Source: Beijerinckiaceae bacterium
Lineage (GTDB): Bacteria; Pseudomonadota; Alphaproteobacteria; Rhizobiales; Beijerinckiaceae
Direction of reading: 5' to 3'
Assembly: GCA_947453155.1 (NCBI GenBank)
Contig: CANGFE010000008.1
Coordinates: 1-59,257, forward strand
Length of the DNA stretch: 59,257 nucleotides
This document shows positions 7,981 to 18,417 of the stretch, piece after piece (position 1 is the first letter of the stretch; each line of letters opens with the position of its first letter). The notes under the pieces were generated by a model, which searched no databases, was not told the DNA's origin, and saw nothing but the letters and a program-made list of their open reading frames with translations. The translations under genes and the position numbers were made by a program.

Positions 7981-10900
7981 GCACGCGCATCATCCCCAAA
8001 CAAACACTCGACGCACAAATTCTGGCCTCTGATCCAAAACTTTCAGCTTGGGTGTCAGCCAATGCAGGCTCGGGCAAAACCCATGTGTTGACGCAGCGCG
8101 TCGTGCGCTTGCTGCTCAATGGCGTGCCGCCCGCGCGTATTCTCTGTCTGACTTTCACCAAAGCAGCCGCGGCCAATATGTCGATCCGCGTCTTTGAAAA
8201 GCTCGCCAAATGGACGCGTATTCCAGATGATGAGCTCGCGGCTGAAATTGTCGCAATGGGTGAGCCCGCGCCCGCAGCCTCTGACCTGACTTTCGCGCGT
8301 CGTCTTTTTGCGCGCACCGTTGAAACGCCCGGTGGTTTGAAAATTCAAACCATCCACGCTTTCTGCGAAAAGCTTCTGCATCTCTTTCCTTTTGAAGCCA
8401 ATGTCGCCGCGCGCTTCGAAGTGATCGAAGAAGAGCGCAGCAAAGATTTGCTGGAACAGGCTCGGCGGCAGACACTCGAACAAGCGCTGCATGATGCAAC
8501 AAGCCCGCTCGGGCTTGCCTTGCAAAAACTGGCGCAGGAAACCAGCGATTCAGTCTTTGATGATCTGATCAAGGCAGCCCTTGGCAAGCAGGAAATAGTC
8601 ACTCTTGCTCAAGAGATTGATGAGGGGGAAGGCAAGAATCTTTTCGCTCAACTCCTGTCGCAACAGCTCGGACTTGAAGGCGAAGGCAGTGTCGAGGCCA
8701 TCAATGATGAAATTCTCGAGAACGGCATTGCTTCGTCTGAATGGGAATCTATTGCCCGGACGCTAGAATCATCTGGCAGCAACGATAATGACAAAAGCCT
8801 CGCCGCGGGGTTTCGTCAGGCACTGTCACAGAAAAGCATAAATCTGCGCGCGCTCACCTATGCCAATCTCTTCTTTACGAAGGATGGCAAGCCCAAAGGG
8901 CTCGGCAATACAAAGCTCATTTCGGCAGCTTTGAAAAAAATATATCCGGACCTGCTCGCCCGTTTTGAAAGTGAACGTGAACGCATCACCCCGCTTCTCG
9001 AAAAGCGCCGCATCGCGCATACGGTTGCGCGCACCAAAGTGCTTGTCGCTGTCGTCTATGCCATTATCTCAACCTATCGGCGCGAGAAGGAAGCGCGTGG
9101 ACTTCTTGATTTCGGCGATCTGATTGTTGCCACCCGCAAGCTTTTGAAGCGCACGGAAGCCAGCTGGGTGCTGGAAAAGCTTGATCGCGGCATTGACCAT
9201 ATTCTTGTTGATGAAGCGCAAGATACATCGCCCGAGCAATGGGACATTCTGGAATCCATTGCAGAAGAATTCACAGCCGGTCGTGGACAGCGTGAGGTGG
9301 TGCGCACTTTCTTTGCCGTGGGCGATGAAAAGCAGTCGATCTTTTCGTTCCAAGGCGCGCGCCCTGATCTCTTTGATGCGATGCGGGCGAAGATCGAGCG
9401 CAAAACGGCTGCGGCTGAGCAAAGATTCGAACCGATCAAACTGCGCAGCTCTTTCCGCTCCAGCCCCGCCATTATGGCATTTGTCGATCATATTTTTTCG
9501 GTCACTGCCAATTTCGAGGGGCTATCTGCAGACAATCTGAAAACGCAGCATGAAGCGCTGAAGCTTGATTTGCCGGGCCTTGTCGAAATCTGGCCGGAAG
9601 TTTTACCAGACCCAACCGCCGAACCGCGCGATTGGAAAATGCCGGTTGATCAGCTTGATCTGCGTGATCCCGCTGTTGTGGTGGCGCGTCGCATTGCCAA
9701 GACCATTGCGACATGGATTGCGCCGGGCTCACCGGAAAGCGTCGAGGATAAAGAGAGCGGCGGGCGCCGTCCTATTCGTCCGGGCGATGTGATGATCCTT
9801 GTGCGCAATCGCAATTCTTTCTTTGATGCGATTATTCGCGCCTTGAAAGAAGCGCGTGTGCCTGTAGCGGGTGCTGACCGCTTAAAACTCACACAGCATA
9901 TTGCTGTCATGGATTTGATTGCGGCGGGGCGTGCAGCGCTTTTGCCTGAAGATGATTTGACGCTCGCCTGTGTTCTCAAATCACCGCTGATCGGCCTGAC
10001 AGAAGATGACCTTCTGATGCTGGCGCCTTCGCGCGGCAATCAATCGCTTTATGATGCGCTCGCGGCATCTCAAACGCACGCGCATCAAGCGGCCTTTGCG
10101 CGGATTGAGAATTGGCGCAAGTGGGTCAAACATGACACGCCTTTCTTCTTCTATGCGCGTTTGCTCGGGCCGGGGCGTGGACGCCATGACATGCTGGCGC
10201 GTTTGGGGCCGGAAGCTGGCGATGCTCTGGATGAGTTTTTACGTCTGGCCCTTGATCATGACATGCATGAAGCGCCCTCTCTTGTGGCCTTTCTCGCTCA
10301 GATGGACGGCTCTGACCTGTCGATCAAACGCGACATGGAAGCAGGCACAGATGCTGTGCGCGTGATGACGGTGCATGCGTCGAAAGGGCTTGAGGCAAAG
10401 ATCGTCTTTCTGGGCGACACGTGCAGCATGCCCTCGCACCATCATGATCCGAAATTGCTGGAGCTCGGCCAAGATCAACCTGTTTTCGCTTGGCCGCCTA
10501 AGAGAGCCGATGAGCCGCAAAAGCTCGGTGAAGCGCGCGAGGCCTCACGCCATGCACAAATGCAGGAATATCGCCGCCTGCTTTATGTCGCGATGACGCG
10601 TGCGGAAGAGCGCCTCTATGTGACGGCCTTTGGCAAGCAAGCCGCGCGCGAGGGCTGCTGGTACAAAATGATCGCCGACACATTGGCGCCCGACCTGATG
10701 GATGTGCCCGCCCCCTGGGGTGAAGCGGATGCGCGTGTGCTGCGCCGTGTGACGGGTGATGTCGCGGGCCTTGGCGCGCGTGCCACTATAGCAGTCACCG
10801 AAGACGAGACGGCACTTCCCGCATGGGCGATGACACCTGCCCCGCATGAGGCCCTGCCGGCACGCCCGCTCTCGCCCTCCAATGCACTCAATGCCGCCGA

Positions 10901-11468
10901 CCGACTGGAGCCTGCGCCCCGTGATCCTGCCAGCTTTGCCGAACAGGCTGCCCAGGCGGGGCGGCTTGCCCATGCCCTGCTGCAATATTTGCCACAGGTG
11001 GCACCCGAGGCCCGCGCACAGGCGGCCGAGCGCTTTCTAACCCTGAGGGGGGCGGAACTCGCCCCCGATCGCCGCGCCCGCCTCCAAAGCGAGGTGCTTG
11101 GCGTTTTGGCCCTGCCGGGGTTGGAGGCGCTATTCGGGCCCGATTCTCAGGCCGAAGTGGCTGTTGGGGGGCAGATTGTCCTGCCCAACGGGAAGAAACT
11201 GGCCATTTCAGGCCAGATCGACCGCCTGAGCGTGGGTTTGGGCGAGGTGGTGATTGCCGACTTCAAGACCGGCACACCCCATAGCGGCGGTTCTATGCCC
11301 AGCGCCTATCTGGCGCAGCTGGCCATGTATCGCGCGGCTGTCGCCCCGCTCTACCCCGACAAAGCTGTGCGCTGCATCCTTGTCTGGACCGAGGGGCCGC
11401 TTGCAGAAGACGTTGATAGCGCCGCGCTGGATGCGGCTCTCCTTGACGTGGCTCGGGCGCATTCCTAG
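7977..11468 (+). CDS. addA: Double-strand break repair helicase AddA
   Basis: This 1163-residue UvrD/RecB-like superfamily 1 helicase pairs with AddB. Walker A is [11 protein letters not shown] near residues 30-40, Walker B is [13 protein letters not shown], later helicase motifs include [13 protein letters not shown] and [12 protein letters not shown], and a C-terminal PD-(D/E)XK nuclease has GQIDRLS followed by IADFKTG. The start at 7977 (ATGA overlap with the addB stop) has GGAGG six bases upstream; an ATG at 7941 in the same frame lies inside addB and lacks this. The gene ends 41 bases before trxA and probably belongs to the same long operon from divL onward. Confidence 0.95.
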   Translation: MSTRIIPKQTLDAQILASDPKLSAWVSANAGSGKTHVLTQRVVRLLLNGVPPARILCLTFTKAAAANMSIRVFEKLAKWTRIPDDELAAEIVAMGEPAPAASDLTFARRLFARTVETPGGLKIQTIHAFCEKLLHLFPFEANVAARFEVIEEERSKDLLEQARRQTLEQALHDATSPLGLALQKLAQETSDSVFDDLIKAALGKQEIVTLAQEIDEGEGKNLFAQLLSQQLGLEGEGSVEAINDEILENGIASSEWESIARTLESSGSNDNDKSLAAGFRQALSQKSINLRALTYANLFFTKDGKPKGLGNTKLISAALKKIYPDLLARFESERERITPLLEKRRIAHTVARTKVLVAVVYAIISTYRREKEARGLLDFGDLIVATRKLLKRTEASWVLEKLDRGIDHILVDEAQDTSPEQWDILESIAEEFTAGRGQREVVRTFFAVGDEKQSIFSFQGARPDLFDAMRAKIERKTAAAEQRFEPIKLRSSFRSSPAIMAFVDHIFSVTANFEGLSADNLKTQHEALKLDLPGLVEIWPEVLPDPTAEPRDWKMPVDQLDLRDPAVVVARRIAKTIATWIAPGSPESVEDKESGGRRPIRPGDVMILVRNRNSFFDAIIRALKEARVPVAGADRLKLTQHIAVMDLIAAGRAALLPEDDLTLACVLKSPLIGLTEDDLLMLAPSRGNQSLYDALAASQTHAHQAAFARIENWRKWVKHDTPFFFYARLLGPGRGRHDMLARLGPEAGDALDEFLRLALDHDMHEAPSLVAFLAQMDGSDLSIKRDMEAGTDAVRVMTVHASKGLEAKIVFLGDTCSMPSHHHDPKLLELGQDQPVFAWPPKRADEPQKLGEAREASRHAQMQEYRRLLYVAMTRAEERLYVTAFGKQAAREGCWYKMIADTLAPDLMDVPAPWGEADARVLRRVTGDVAGLGARATIAVTEDETALPAWAMTPAPHEALPARPLSPSNALNAADRLEPAPRDPASFAEQAAQAGRLAHALLQYLPQVAPEARAQAAERFLTLRGAELAPDRRARLQSEVLGVLALPGLEALFGPDSQAEVAVGGQIVLPNGKKLAISGQIDRLSVGLGEVVIADFKTGTPHSGGSMPSAYLAQLAMYRAAVAPLYPDKAVRCILVWTEGPLAEDVDSAALDAALLDVARAHS

Positions 11469-11509
11469 GTTCCGGTCAACTCAAGCGCGATTCACTGAAA
11501 GAGGATTCC

Positions 11510-11827
11510 ATGACCGAGAAAGTCACAGACGCGAATTTCGAAGCCGATGTGCTTCAGTCCACAGTGCCGGTTGTGGTCGATTTCTGGGCCGAATGGTGCG
11601 GCCCTTGCCGTATGATTGCCCCCGCGCTCGAAGAGATCGCGGCCGAAATGGCTGGCAAAGTGAAAATCGTGAAGATGAATGTCGATGAAAATCAGGGCGT
11701 GCCCGGAAAATTCGGCATCCGCTCGATTCCCACACTCATGCTGTTCAAGGACGGTCAGCTGGCTGCGCAAAAAGTCGGCGCTGCGCCCAAGGGCGAGCTG
11801 TCCAAGTGGATCGCAGCCTCGATCTGA
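11510..11827 (+). CDS. trxA: Thioredoxin TrxA
   Basis: This is a 105-residue cytoplasmic thioredoxin of canonical length. The active site [10 protein letters not shown] gives redox cysteines Cys30 and Cys33, and the cis-proline loop RSIPT follows. It reduces protein disulfides and supplies ribonucleotide reductase and other enzymes, itself recharged by thioredoxin reductase (not in this window). A ribosome binding site AAGAGGA lies just before the ATG. The gene is last in the divL-addA run and is followed by a clear intrinsic terminator. Confidence 0.97.
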   Translation: MTEKVTDANFEADVLQSTVPVVVDFWAEWCGPCRMIAPALEEIAAEMAGKVKIVKMNVDENQGVPGKFGIRSIPTLMLFKDGQLAAQKVGAAPKGELSKWIAASI

Positions 11828-11851
11828 TCCATTCACAAAGATCACGGGAAG

Positions 11852-11875
11852 GGGCCGCTTGATGCGGCCCTTTTT
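11852..11875 (+). terminator. Rho-independent terminator after trxA
   Basis: A perfect 7-bp stem, GGGCCGC / GCGGCCC with a five-base TTGAT loop, is followed at once by TTTTT. It lies 24 bases after the trxA stop and before polA, so it probably ends the divL-trxA transcript. Confidence 0.85.
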
Positions 11876-11943
11876 CGTTGGTGGCAGCGGCTCCGGCCTT
11901 TATTGTCATTCAACATCTGAACAAGCGCGAGCAGACTGACCCG

Positions 11944-14900
11944 ATGACAAAGCCCATTGGCCCCGGCGACCATATTTTTCTTGTCGATGCGTCGAACTTT
12001 GTCTTTCGCGCTTATTTCCAATCGATCCGGCAGGACCCGCGCTACAACCAGCGCTCGGATAAATTGCCGACGGGCGCGGTGCGCCTGTTCTGCACCAAGC
12101 TCTTCCAATTCATTCGAGAGGGTGCGGCGGGAATTAAGCCAACTCATCTCGCGATTATTTTCGACAAGTCGGAAAATTCGTTCCGCAAGGAACTCTACCC
12201 CGAATATAAGGCCAACCGCTCCGAGCCACCGGAAGATCTGGTGCCGCAATTTCCGCTGATGCGCAGCGCCGTGCGCGCCTTCGGCCTCACGCCTATCGAA
12301 CAAGACCGTTATGAAGCCGATGATCTGATCGCTACTTACGCACGCCAAGCGCGCGAACGCGGTGCGGATGTGCTGATCATTTCAGCCGACAAAGACTTGA
12401 TGCAACTCGTTGGCCCGAGTGTGGCCATGTTTGATCCGGCATCGGGTGAAAAAGGCAATGCGGGTGCGCGCGAAGAGCGCCGCATTGGTGAAGCCGAGGT
12501 TGTCGATTATTTCGGCGTGCCACCCAATCGCGTGGTGGATGTGCAGGCCTTGGCCGGCGATTCGACGGATAATGTGCCCGGTGCGCGCGGCATTGGTGTG
12601 AAGACGGCGGCGCAACTCATCACAGAATTTGGTGATCTTGATAGTTTGCTGGCGCGTGCGGGTGAAATCAAACAACCCAAGCGCCGCGAGACTTTGACTG
12701 ATCCAGAGAGCGTCAATCTTATTCGCGTATCGAAACAGCTTGTGCAGCTTGTTGATGATGTCGAGACCGTCACGCCGATTGATGATCTGACCTTGGTTGA
12801 TCCCGATGGGCGCGAACTCATTGCATTTTTAAAAGCAATGGAATTCACCACCATCACCAAACGTGCCGCTGAAATTTATGGCGTCGAAGCGGCAGAGATT
12901 GAAGCAGACCCTGCCCTTTTGGGCGCAGGTGGTTGGCGCGGCCGCAATGGCGAGACCATCACTCCACCCGTCGCCGCAATGACTGCACCGACGGAAGGTG
13001 GTTCACCTGCCACGCCGAGCGTGTCTGGTGGCCCTGCTGAATCAACGCCTGCTGCGCTGGCTGCTGCGCGTCTGGCTGAGGGCGCCACATCACCAATCCT
13101 GCGCGACCGCTATGAATGTGTGCAGGATATGGCGCGACTCGAGGCTTGGATCAAAGATGCTTATGAGACGGGCTTTTTTGCGGTTGATACAGAAACGACC
13201 TCGCTCGATTCCATGCAATGCGATCTCGTTGGCATTTCTTTAGCCACCGCGCCGGGGCGGGCTTGCTATATTCCACTGCAACATCGCGGCGAAGGATCTG
13301 GCGATCTTTTCGGCGGCAATGACCTCCTGGCCGGACAATTGCCGCTGCAAGCCGTGCTGGAAAAAATGCGCCCGTTGCTCGAAGATCAGGGCGTACTGAA
13401 AATCGCGCATAATATGAAATTCGATTGGCAGGTGTTCAAAGCCCATGGCATTGAAGTCGTCGCTTATGATGACACAATGCTCATGTCCTATGTGCTCGAC
13501 AATGGCCTCAACGGCCATGGCATGGATGAGCTGGCCGACAAACATCTGGGTCATGAAACCATTCCCTTCGGCGATGTGGCGGGCACAGGCAAAAACTTTA
13601 TCGGCTTTGCGCGCGTACCGCTCGACAAAGCGACCGAATATGCGGCTGAAGATGCCGATGTGACTTTGCGCCTGTGGCGTATTTTCAAGCCGCGTCTTGT
13701 GGCTGAAAAAATGACAACTGTTTATGAGACACTCGACCGCGCGCTCTCACCCGTGCTGGCGCGTGTCGAAACGCGCGGTGTCTCCATTGATCGCGCCATT
13801 CTCTCGCGTCTGTCAGGTGAATTTGCGCAAAGCATGGCGCGGCTTGAATCTGAAATTCACGAGCTGGCTGGCGAGTCCTTCAATCTCGGCTCGCCCAAAC
13901 AGCTGGGCGATATTCTTTTTGGAAAAATGGGCCTGCCTGGGGCCAAGAAAACCGCCACAGGTGCTTGGTCGACATCAGCTAGCGTGCTGGATGAGCTTGC
14001 CGAACAGGGTCATGAATTGCCCTCGCGCATTCTGGAATGGCGCCAGCTCGCCAAACTGAAATCGACCTATACGGATGCGCTGCCAAGCTTTGTGAATCCG
14101 CGCACCAAGCGTGTGCATACGAGTTTCTCGATGGCGCAAACGACCACCGGTCGCCTGTCATCATCCGAGCCGAACTTGCAAAATATTCCCGTGCGCAATG
14201 AAGAAGGCCGGCGCATTCGCACCGCTTTCATTGCTGATGCGGGCCGCAAGATTCTCTCTGCCGACTATTCGCAGATCGAATTACGCATTCTCGCCCATGT
14301 CGCCGACATTCCGCAATTGCGCCGCGCCTTTGCCGAGGGCCTCGACATTCACGCGATGACGGCCTCTGAAATGTTTGGTGTGCCGATTGAAGGCATGCCC
14401 TCCGATGTGCGTCGTCGCGCCAAGGCGATCAATTTCGGGATCATCTACGGCATTTCGGCTTTTGGTCTGGCCAATCAGCTCGGCATTTCGCGCGAAGAGG
14501 CTGGGGCTTACATCAAGAAATATTTCGAGCGCTTTCCGGGCATTCGCGACTATATGGAAGCCGTGAAGAAACAGGCGCGCGAGACGGGATTGGTGACAAC
14601 CATTTTCGGGCGCAAATGCCACTATCCGCGCATCACTTCGTCCAATCCATCAGAACGCGCGTTTAATGAACGCGCGGCGATCAATGCGCCGATTCAAGGG
14701 TCGGCTGCTGATATCATCCGTCGTGCCATGGTGCGCATGGATGGTGCGCTGGAAGAGGCAGGCCTTGCCGCGCGCATGCTGTTGCAAGTGCACGACGAAT
14801 TGGTCTTTGAAGTGCCCGAATCGGAAATCGACCCGACGATCAAAATCGTGCGTCGTGTGATGGAAGAAGCGCCGCATCCGGCGGTTCAGCTATCCGTGCC

Positions 14901-14949
14901 GCTGCAAGTCGATGCGAAGGCTGCCGCCAATTGGGATGAGGCGCATTGA
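11944..14949 (+). CDS. polA: DNA polymerase I
   Basis: The 1001-residue protein has all three PolA domains. A 5'-3' flap exonuclease occupies about residues 10-300. A 3'-5' proofreading exonuclease holds FFAVDTETTSLD with Asp415 and Glu417, so proofreading looks active. The C-terminal family A polymerase shows SADYSQIELRILAH, RRRAKAINFGIIYG and QVHDELVFE. It fills gaps in repair and removes Okazaki primers. An Ala/Pro/Gly-rich linker near 340-380 separates the first two domains. I start at the ATG at 11944 (MTKPIGPGDHIFLVDASNFV); upstream in-frame codons run into the trxA terminator. The ribosome binding site is weak. Confidence 0.96.
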   Translation: MTKPIGPGDHIFLVDASNFVFRAYFQSIRQDPRYNQRSDKLPTGAVRLFCTKLFQFIREGAAGIKPTHLAIIFDKSENSFRKELYPEYKANRSEPPEDLVPQFPLMRSAVRAFGLTPIEQDRYEADDLIATYARQARERGADVLIISADKDLMQLVGPSVAMFDPASGEKGNAGAREERRIGEAEVVDYFGVPPNRVVDVQALAGDSTDNVPGARGIGVKTAAQLITEFGDLDSLLARAGEIKQPKRRETLTDPESVNLIRVSKQLVQLVDDVETVTPIDDLTLVDPDGRELIAFLKAMEFTTITKRAAEIYGVEAAEIEADPALLGAGGWRGRNGETITPPVAAMTAPTEGGSPATPSVSGGPAESTPAALAAARLAEGATSPILRDRYECVQDMARLEAWIKDAYETGFFAVDTETTSLDSMQCDLVGISLATAPGRACYIPLQHRGEGSGDLFGGNDLLAGQLPLQAVLEKMRPLLEDQGVLKIAHNMKFDWQVFKAHGIEVVAYDDTMLMSYVLDNGLNGHGMDELADKHLGHETIPFGDVAGTGKNFIGFARVPLDKATEYAAEDADVTLRLWRIFKPRLVAEKMTTVYETLDRALSPVLARVETRGVSIDRAILSRLSGEFAQSMARLESEIHELAGESFNLGSPKQLGDILFGKMGLPGAKKTATGAWSTSASVLDELAEQGHELPSRILEWRQLAKLKSTYTDALPSFVNPRTKRVHTSFSMAQTTTGRLSSSEPNLQNIPVRNEEGRRIRTAFIADAGRKILSADYSQIELRILAHVADIPQLRRAFAEGLDIHAMTASEMFGVPIEGMPSDVRRRAKAINFGIIYGISAFGLANQLGISREEAGAYIKKYFERFPGIRDYMEAVKKQARETGLVTTIFGRKCHYPRITSSNPSERAFNERAAINAPIQGSAADIIRRAMVRMDGALEEAGLAARMLLQVHDELVFEVPESEIDPTIKIVRRVMEEAPHPAVQLSVPLQVDAKAAANWDEAH

Positions 14950-14988
14950 GAACCTCTTGATCAGGCGCATCATTCAAGACAAGTTAAC

Positions 14989-15072
14989 CGTCATTGCGAG
15001 CGTCAGCGAAGCAAACCAGAGGCCTCACACGAGGCTCTGGTTTGCTTCGTCGCTTTGCTCCTCGCAATGACG
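14989..15072. repeat. Palindromic repeat, copy 1 (CGTCATTGCGAG family)
   Basis: An 84-base imperfect palindrome begins CGTCATTGCGAG and ends CTCGCAATGACG; inside, GAAGCAAACCAGAG pairs with CTCTGGTTTGCTTC around a short loop. A second copy lies at 16498-16580. Such dispersed extragenic palindromes are common in alphaproteobacterial chromosomes. This copy follows polA and could act as a transcript-end hairpin. Its right arm runs into the leader of the next gene. Confidence 0.88.
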
Positions 15073-15087
15073 GCGGAGGAATTGCGT

Positions 15088-16491
15088 GTGACGAAATTTA
15101 TTTCAGCCCTGTTTGTTGGCTTGTCTTTCGCCTCACCTGCCTTCGCGGCAGAGGCTCTTGATGGCGCGAAACTCTCACTGCTCTGGGCCCTGCCCTTTGC
15201 CGGCATGCTTTTGTCGATTGCGCTGGGGCCGCTGCTTTTCGCAGACGTGTGGCACCACCATTATGGAAAGATTGCTGCCGTCTGGGCCGCGCTCATCATT
15301 GTACCCTTGGCGGCCATCTATGGTTTTGACGCCATGGCGCATGTCGTGTTTCACACGGCAGCGCTGGAATATGTGCCCTTCATTCTGATGCTGACGGCTT
15401 TGTTCATCGCTGCAGGTGGGCTTGTTCTGCGCGGTAATCTGCACGGATCGCCCGCGCTCAACACGGGCCTTCTGACATTTGGCACTCTGATCGCGAGCCT
15501 CATCGGCACGACAGGCGCGTCAATGGTGCTCATCCGTCCGCTTTTGCGCGCCAATGATAATCGTCGTCACAATGTTCATGTGGTCGTCTTTTTTATTTTT
15601 CTCGTCTCGAATATCGGCGGCTCGCTGACACCGATTGGCGACCCGCCCCTGTTCCTTGGCTTTTTGCGCGGCGTCTCTTTTGGCTGGACGCTGACGCATT
15701 TGTGGCCGGAGACTTTGTTCGCCTGCGTGGTGCTGCTGGCTCTGTTCTTCGTGATTGACAGTTGGCTTTATAAAAAAGAAGGCATCATCGCGCCGGATCC
15801 GACGCCCGATTCAAAACTTTCTGTCACTGGCCTCACGAATCTCATTCTAATCGGCTTTGCTGTGGGCGCCGTTGTCTTGAGTGGTACGTGGAAGCCCGGC
15901 ATTTCTTTCGAGATTTATGGCACGAAGCTGGAATTGCAGAATCTCGTACGCGAAGCTGTGATGATTGCTGTCACCTTTGCCTCGATTGCTCTCACCCGAA
16001 AAGCAGATCGCGAGCTCAATGGATTTGAATGGGGGCCGATTGAAGAAGTCGCAAAACTTTTTGCGGCCATTTTCATCACCATCGTGCCGGTCATGGCTAT
16101 GCTGGCGGCTGGCAAGAATGGCGCCTTCGCGCCACTGGTGGCCTTCATCACGGATGCCAATGGGCGTCCGGACAATGTGGCCTTCTTCTGGCTGACGGGA
16201 TTGCTCTCGTCCTTCCTCGACAATGCGCCGACTTATCTTGTCTTCTTTGAATTGGCGGGCGGTGACCCTGCGCGCCTCATGAATGAAATGGCGATGACCT
16301 TGGCTGCCATTTCGCTCGGCGCTGTTTACATGGGCGCCAATACTTACATAGGCAATGCGCCCAACTTCATGGTCTATGCGATTGCGCGGCGGGCGGGCGT
16401 GAATATGCCAAGCTTCTTTGGCTATATGCTCTGGTCTGGCGCGATCCTCGTTCCGCTGTTTGTGGCGGTGACGTTCTTGTTCATCCAATAA
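15088..16491 (+). CDS. NhaD-type sodium:proton antiporter (ion transporter superfamily)
   Basis: This is a polytopic inner-membrane protein of 467 residues with an N-terminal signal-like segment (MTKFISALFVGLSFASPAFA) and about 11-12 hydrophobic helices. Two related half motifs, GGSLTPIGDPPLFLG and MGANTYIGNAPNFMVY, match the inverted-repeat substrate-binding loops of the ion transporter superfamily, and SSFLDNAPTYL is typical of the NhaD-like branch. Sodium/proton exchange is the family assignment; an organic-anion substrate cannot be excluded. I chose the GTG at 15088 because GGAGGA ends seven bases upstream and it gives a clean signal sequence; the ATG at 15067 lies inside the palindromic repeat. 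The gene is monocistronic, bracketed by two repeat copies and a terminator. Confidence 0.8.
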   Translation: MTKFISALFVGLSFASPAFAAEALDGAKLSLLWALPFAGMLLSIALGPLLFADVWHHHYGKIAAVWAALIIVPLAAIYGFDAMAHVVFHTAALEYVPFILMLTALFIAAGGLVLRGNLHGSPALNTGLLTFGTLIASLIGTTGASMVLIRPLLRANDNRRHNVHVVVFFIFLVSNIGGSLTPIGDPPLFLGFLRGVSFGWTLTHLWPETLFACVVLLALFFVIDSWLYKKEGIIAPDPTPDSKLSVTGLTNLILIGFAVGAVVLSGTWKPGISFEIYGTKLELQNLVREAVMIAVTFASIALTRKADRELNGFEWGPIEEVAKLFAAIFITIVPVMAMLAAGKNGAFAPLVAFITDANGRPDNVAFFWLTGLLSSFLDNAPTYLVFFELAGGDPARLMNEMAMTLAAISLGAVYMGANTYIGNAPNFMVYAIARRAGVNMPSFFGYMLWSGAILVPLFVAVTFLFIQ

Positions 16492-16497
16492 AGCGCC

Positions 16498-16580
16498 GTC
16501 ATTGCGAGGCGCGTTGGCGACGAAGCAAATCAGGGGCCGCATGTGGGGCTTCTGGTTTGCTTCGCTTCTCTCGCAATGAC
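16498..16580. repeat. Palindromic repeat, copy 2 (CGTCATTGCGAG family)
   Basis: An 83-base imperfect palindrome has GTCATTGCGAG and CTCGCAATGAC as outer arms and CGAAGCAAATCAG / CTGGTTTGCTTCG inside. It matches copy 1 at 14989-15072 in both arms and in the core, while the loop differs. It starts six bases after the stop of the NhaD-like gene and directly precedes a terminator. Confidence 0.88.
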
Positions 16581-16583
16581 AAA

Positions 16584-16613
16584 AAAAACGCCGCTCTCGC
16601 GAGCGGCGTTTTT
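16584..16613. terminator. Bidirectional intrinsic terminator between NhaD-like gene and pckA
   Basis: A perfect stem AAAAACGCCGCTC / GAGCGGCGTTTTT with loop TCGC has T-runs on both strands. It separates two convergent genes and can stop transcription from either side. Confidence 0.9.
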
Positions 16614-16635
16614 AATTTCGAGAGAGATAGCTTGC

Positions 16636-18249
16636 TTATTCAGCAGCGATCTTCGAGACAGGCGCTGCCTGGCGAACCTTTTCGTCAACGTGCTTTTCGA
16701 AGTTGACGAAGTTCTTCTTGAACATTTCGCGCAGATGCTTGGCGGTCGCTGCAAACTCGCCCTTGTTGGCCCAGGTCTTCACCGGATCAAGGATGTGCGG
16801 CTCAACGCCCGGCACGGAAACGGGGACGGCCAGACCGAAATAGGGGTCGGTGCGGAATTCCACCTTCGACAGCGAACCATCGAGTGCTGCGGTCAAGAGG
16901 CGACGCGTCACGCGGATCGGCATGCGGCGGCCTGTGCCTTCCTTGCCACCGGTCCAGCCGGTGTTGAGGAGCCAGCAATCAGCGTGATGCTTGGCAATGA
17001 GTTCACGCAGCAGATTGCCATATTCAGACGGATGCAGCGGCAGGAAGGGATGGCCGAAGCAGGTCGAGAATGTAGCTTCCGGTTCCGTCACGCCCTTTTC
17101 AGTGCCAGCGACCTTCGCGGTATAGCCCGACAGGAAGTGATACATGGCCTGCGCCGGATCAAGCTTCGAGATCGGAGGCAGAACGCCGAAAGCGTCGCAC
17201 GTCAGCATGATGATGTTCTTCGGATGACCCGAACGACCCGTGGGCGACGCATTCGAAATGAAGTCGAGCGGGTAAGCGATGCGGGTGTTTTCCGTCTTCG
17301 AATCATCATCGAAATCGGGCAGGCGGGTGATCGGATCGAGAACGACGTTCTCCATCACCGTGCCGAAACGTTCCGTTGTTGAATAGATTTCAGGTTCCGC
17401 TTCACGCGAGAGCTTGATCGCCTTGGCGTAGCAGCCGCCCTCAAAATTGAAGACGCCTTCCTTCGACCAGCCATGCTCGTCGTCGCCGATGAGGATGCGG
17501 TTGGGATCAGCCGAGAGTGTTGTCTTGCCGGTGCCCGACAGGCCGAAGAAGATTGCGACTTCGCCTTCCTTTGACACGTTGGCCGAGCAATGCATCGGCA
17601 TGACGTTCTGCTTGGGCAGAATGAAGTTCAAATAGGTGAAGACCGACTTCTTCATTTCGCCAGCATAGCTGGTGCCGCCGATCAGCATGATCTTGCGCGT
17701 GAAGTCGATGGCCACAATCGTTTCCGACTTACCACCGTGGCGCTTGGGATCATTCTTGAAGGTCGGCAGATCAATGATCGTCAGATCTGACGTGTAGTTC
17801 ATCACTTCTTCTTTCGACGGGCGAATGAGAAGATTGCGGATGAACAGCGAGTGCCAAGCGAATTCGCAAATGACGCGCGGCTTGCAACGGAAGGCCGGGT
17901 CAGCGCCACCGAAGAGATCTTGAACGAAGAGATCCTTGCCTTCAGCGTGCTTGATGAAATCAGCGAGGAGATTGTCGAACTGCTCAGGCGTGATGGAATT
18001 GTTGTTTTCCCACCAGATGACGTTCTCGGTGTTGGCGTCACGAACCGTGTGCTTGTCCTTGGGCGAACGACCGGTGTGAATGCCTGTCTCGGCATTGATG
18101 GCGCCGCCGGGCACAATCACCGCTTCATTGCGGCGGATTGATTCCTCATAGAGCATCGGAGCTTCGAGGTTATAGGCGACTGTTCCAAGGTTCTTGAAAC
18201 CGAATTTTTCGATTCCGAACGCCGGGTTGAAAGTGCCGATCTGCTTCAT
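16636..18249 (-). CDS. pckA: Phosphoenolpyruvate carboxykinase (ATP)
   Basis: The 537-residue protein converts oxaloacetate and ATP to phosphoenolpyruvate, the entry step of gluconeogenesis from C4 acids. The kinase loop [16 protein letters not shown], the segment [12 protein letters not shown] and PMHCSANV match ATP-dependent PckA, and the length is normal for rhizobia. I place the start at 18249 ([12 protein letters not shown]) because GGAG lies six bases upstream; an in-frame ATG at 18267 has no such site. In Sinorhizobium and Agrobacterium pckA also lies beside chvI-chvG. Here one HugZ-like gene intervenes. A tandem TCACAAA repeat about 115-130 bases upstream may be a regulator site. Confidence 0.96.
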   Translation of the reverse strand: MKQIGTFNPAFGIEKFGFKNLGTVAYNLEAPMLYEESIRRNEAVIVPGGAINAETGIHTGRSPKDKHTVRDANTENVIWWENNNSITPEQFDNLLADFIKHAEGKDLFVQDLFGGADPAFRCKPRVICEFAWHSLFIRNLLIRPSKEEVMNYTSDLTIIDLPTFKNDPKRHGGKSETIVAIDFTRKIMLIGGTSYAGEMKKSVFTYLNFILPKQNVMPMHCSANVSKEGEVAIFFGLSGTGKTTLSADPNRILIGDDEHGWSKEGVFNFEGGCYAKAIKLSREAEPEIYSTTERFGTVMENVVLDPITRLPDFDDDSKTENTRIAYPLDFISNASPTGRSGHPKNIIMLTCDAFGVLPPISKLDPAQAMYHFLSGYTAKVAGTEKGVTEPEATFSTCFGHPFLPLHPSEYGNLLRELIAKHHADCWLLNTGWTGGKEGTGRRMPIRVTRRLLTAALDGSLSKVEFRTDPYFGLAVPVSVPGVEPHILDPVKTWANKGEFAATAKHLREMFKKNFVNFEKHVDEKVRQAAPVSKIAAE

Positions 18250-18363
18250 CGCCGTCTCCAGATGCACCGCGCCGGGCCGAAGGGCCGGAAGAGGGTCGCG
18301 GTTTGACTTGAATAGATGAGCGGACCCTTTATTCCCCGGCGGCCGTTAGGGCAAGGGCACAGA

Positions 18364-18381
18364 TCACAAAGGCGTCACAAA
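18364..18381. promoter_or_regulatory. Tandem TCACAAA direct repeat upstream of pckA (candidate operator)
   Basis: TCACAAA occurs at 18364-18370 and again at 18375-18381, so the copies are 11 bases apart, one helical turn. OmpR-family regulators such as ChvI usually bind two tandem half-sites at this spacing, and chvI is the next gene but one. The repeat is seen; binding by ChvI is inference. Confidence 0.35.
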
Positions 18382-18417
18382 GCCTGTTTTGGGTGCAGTG
18401 CACAATGGTGCGCTCCG

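Noticed and set aside
16543-17382. A 279-codon plus-strand frame opposite pckA
   Set aside because: It starts inside the palindromic repeat, runs through the terminator and lies antisense to conserved pckA; a shadow frame.
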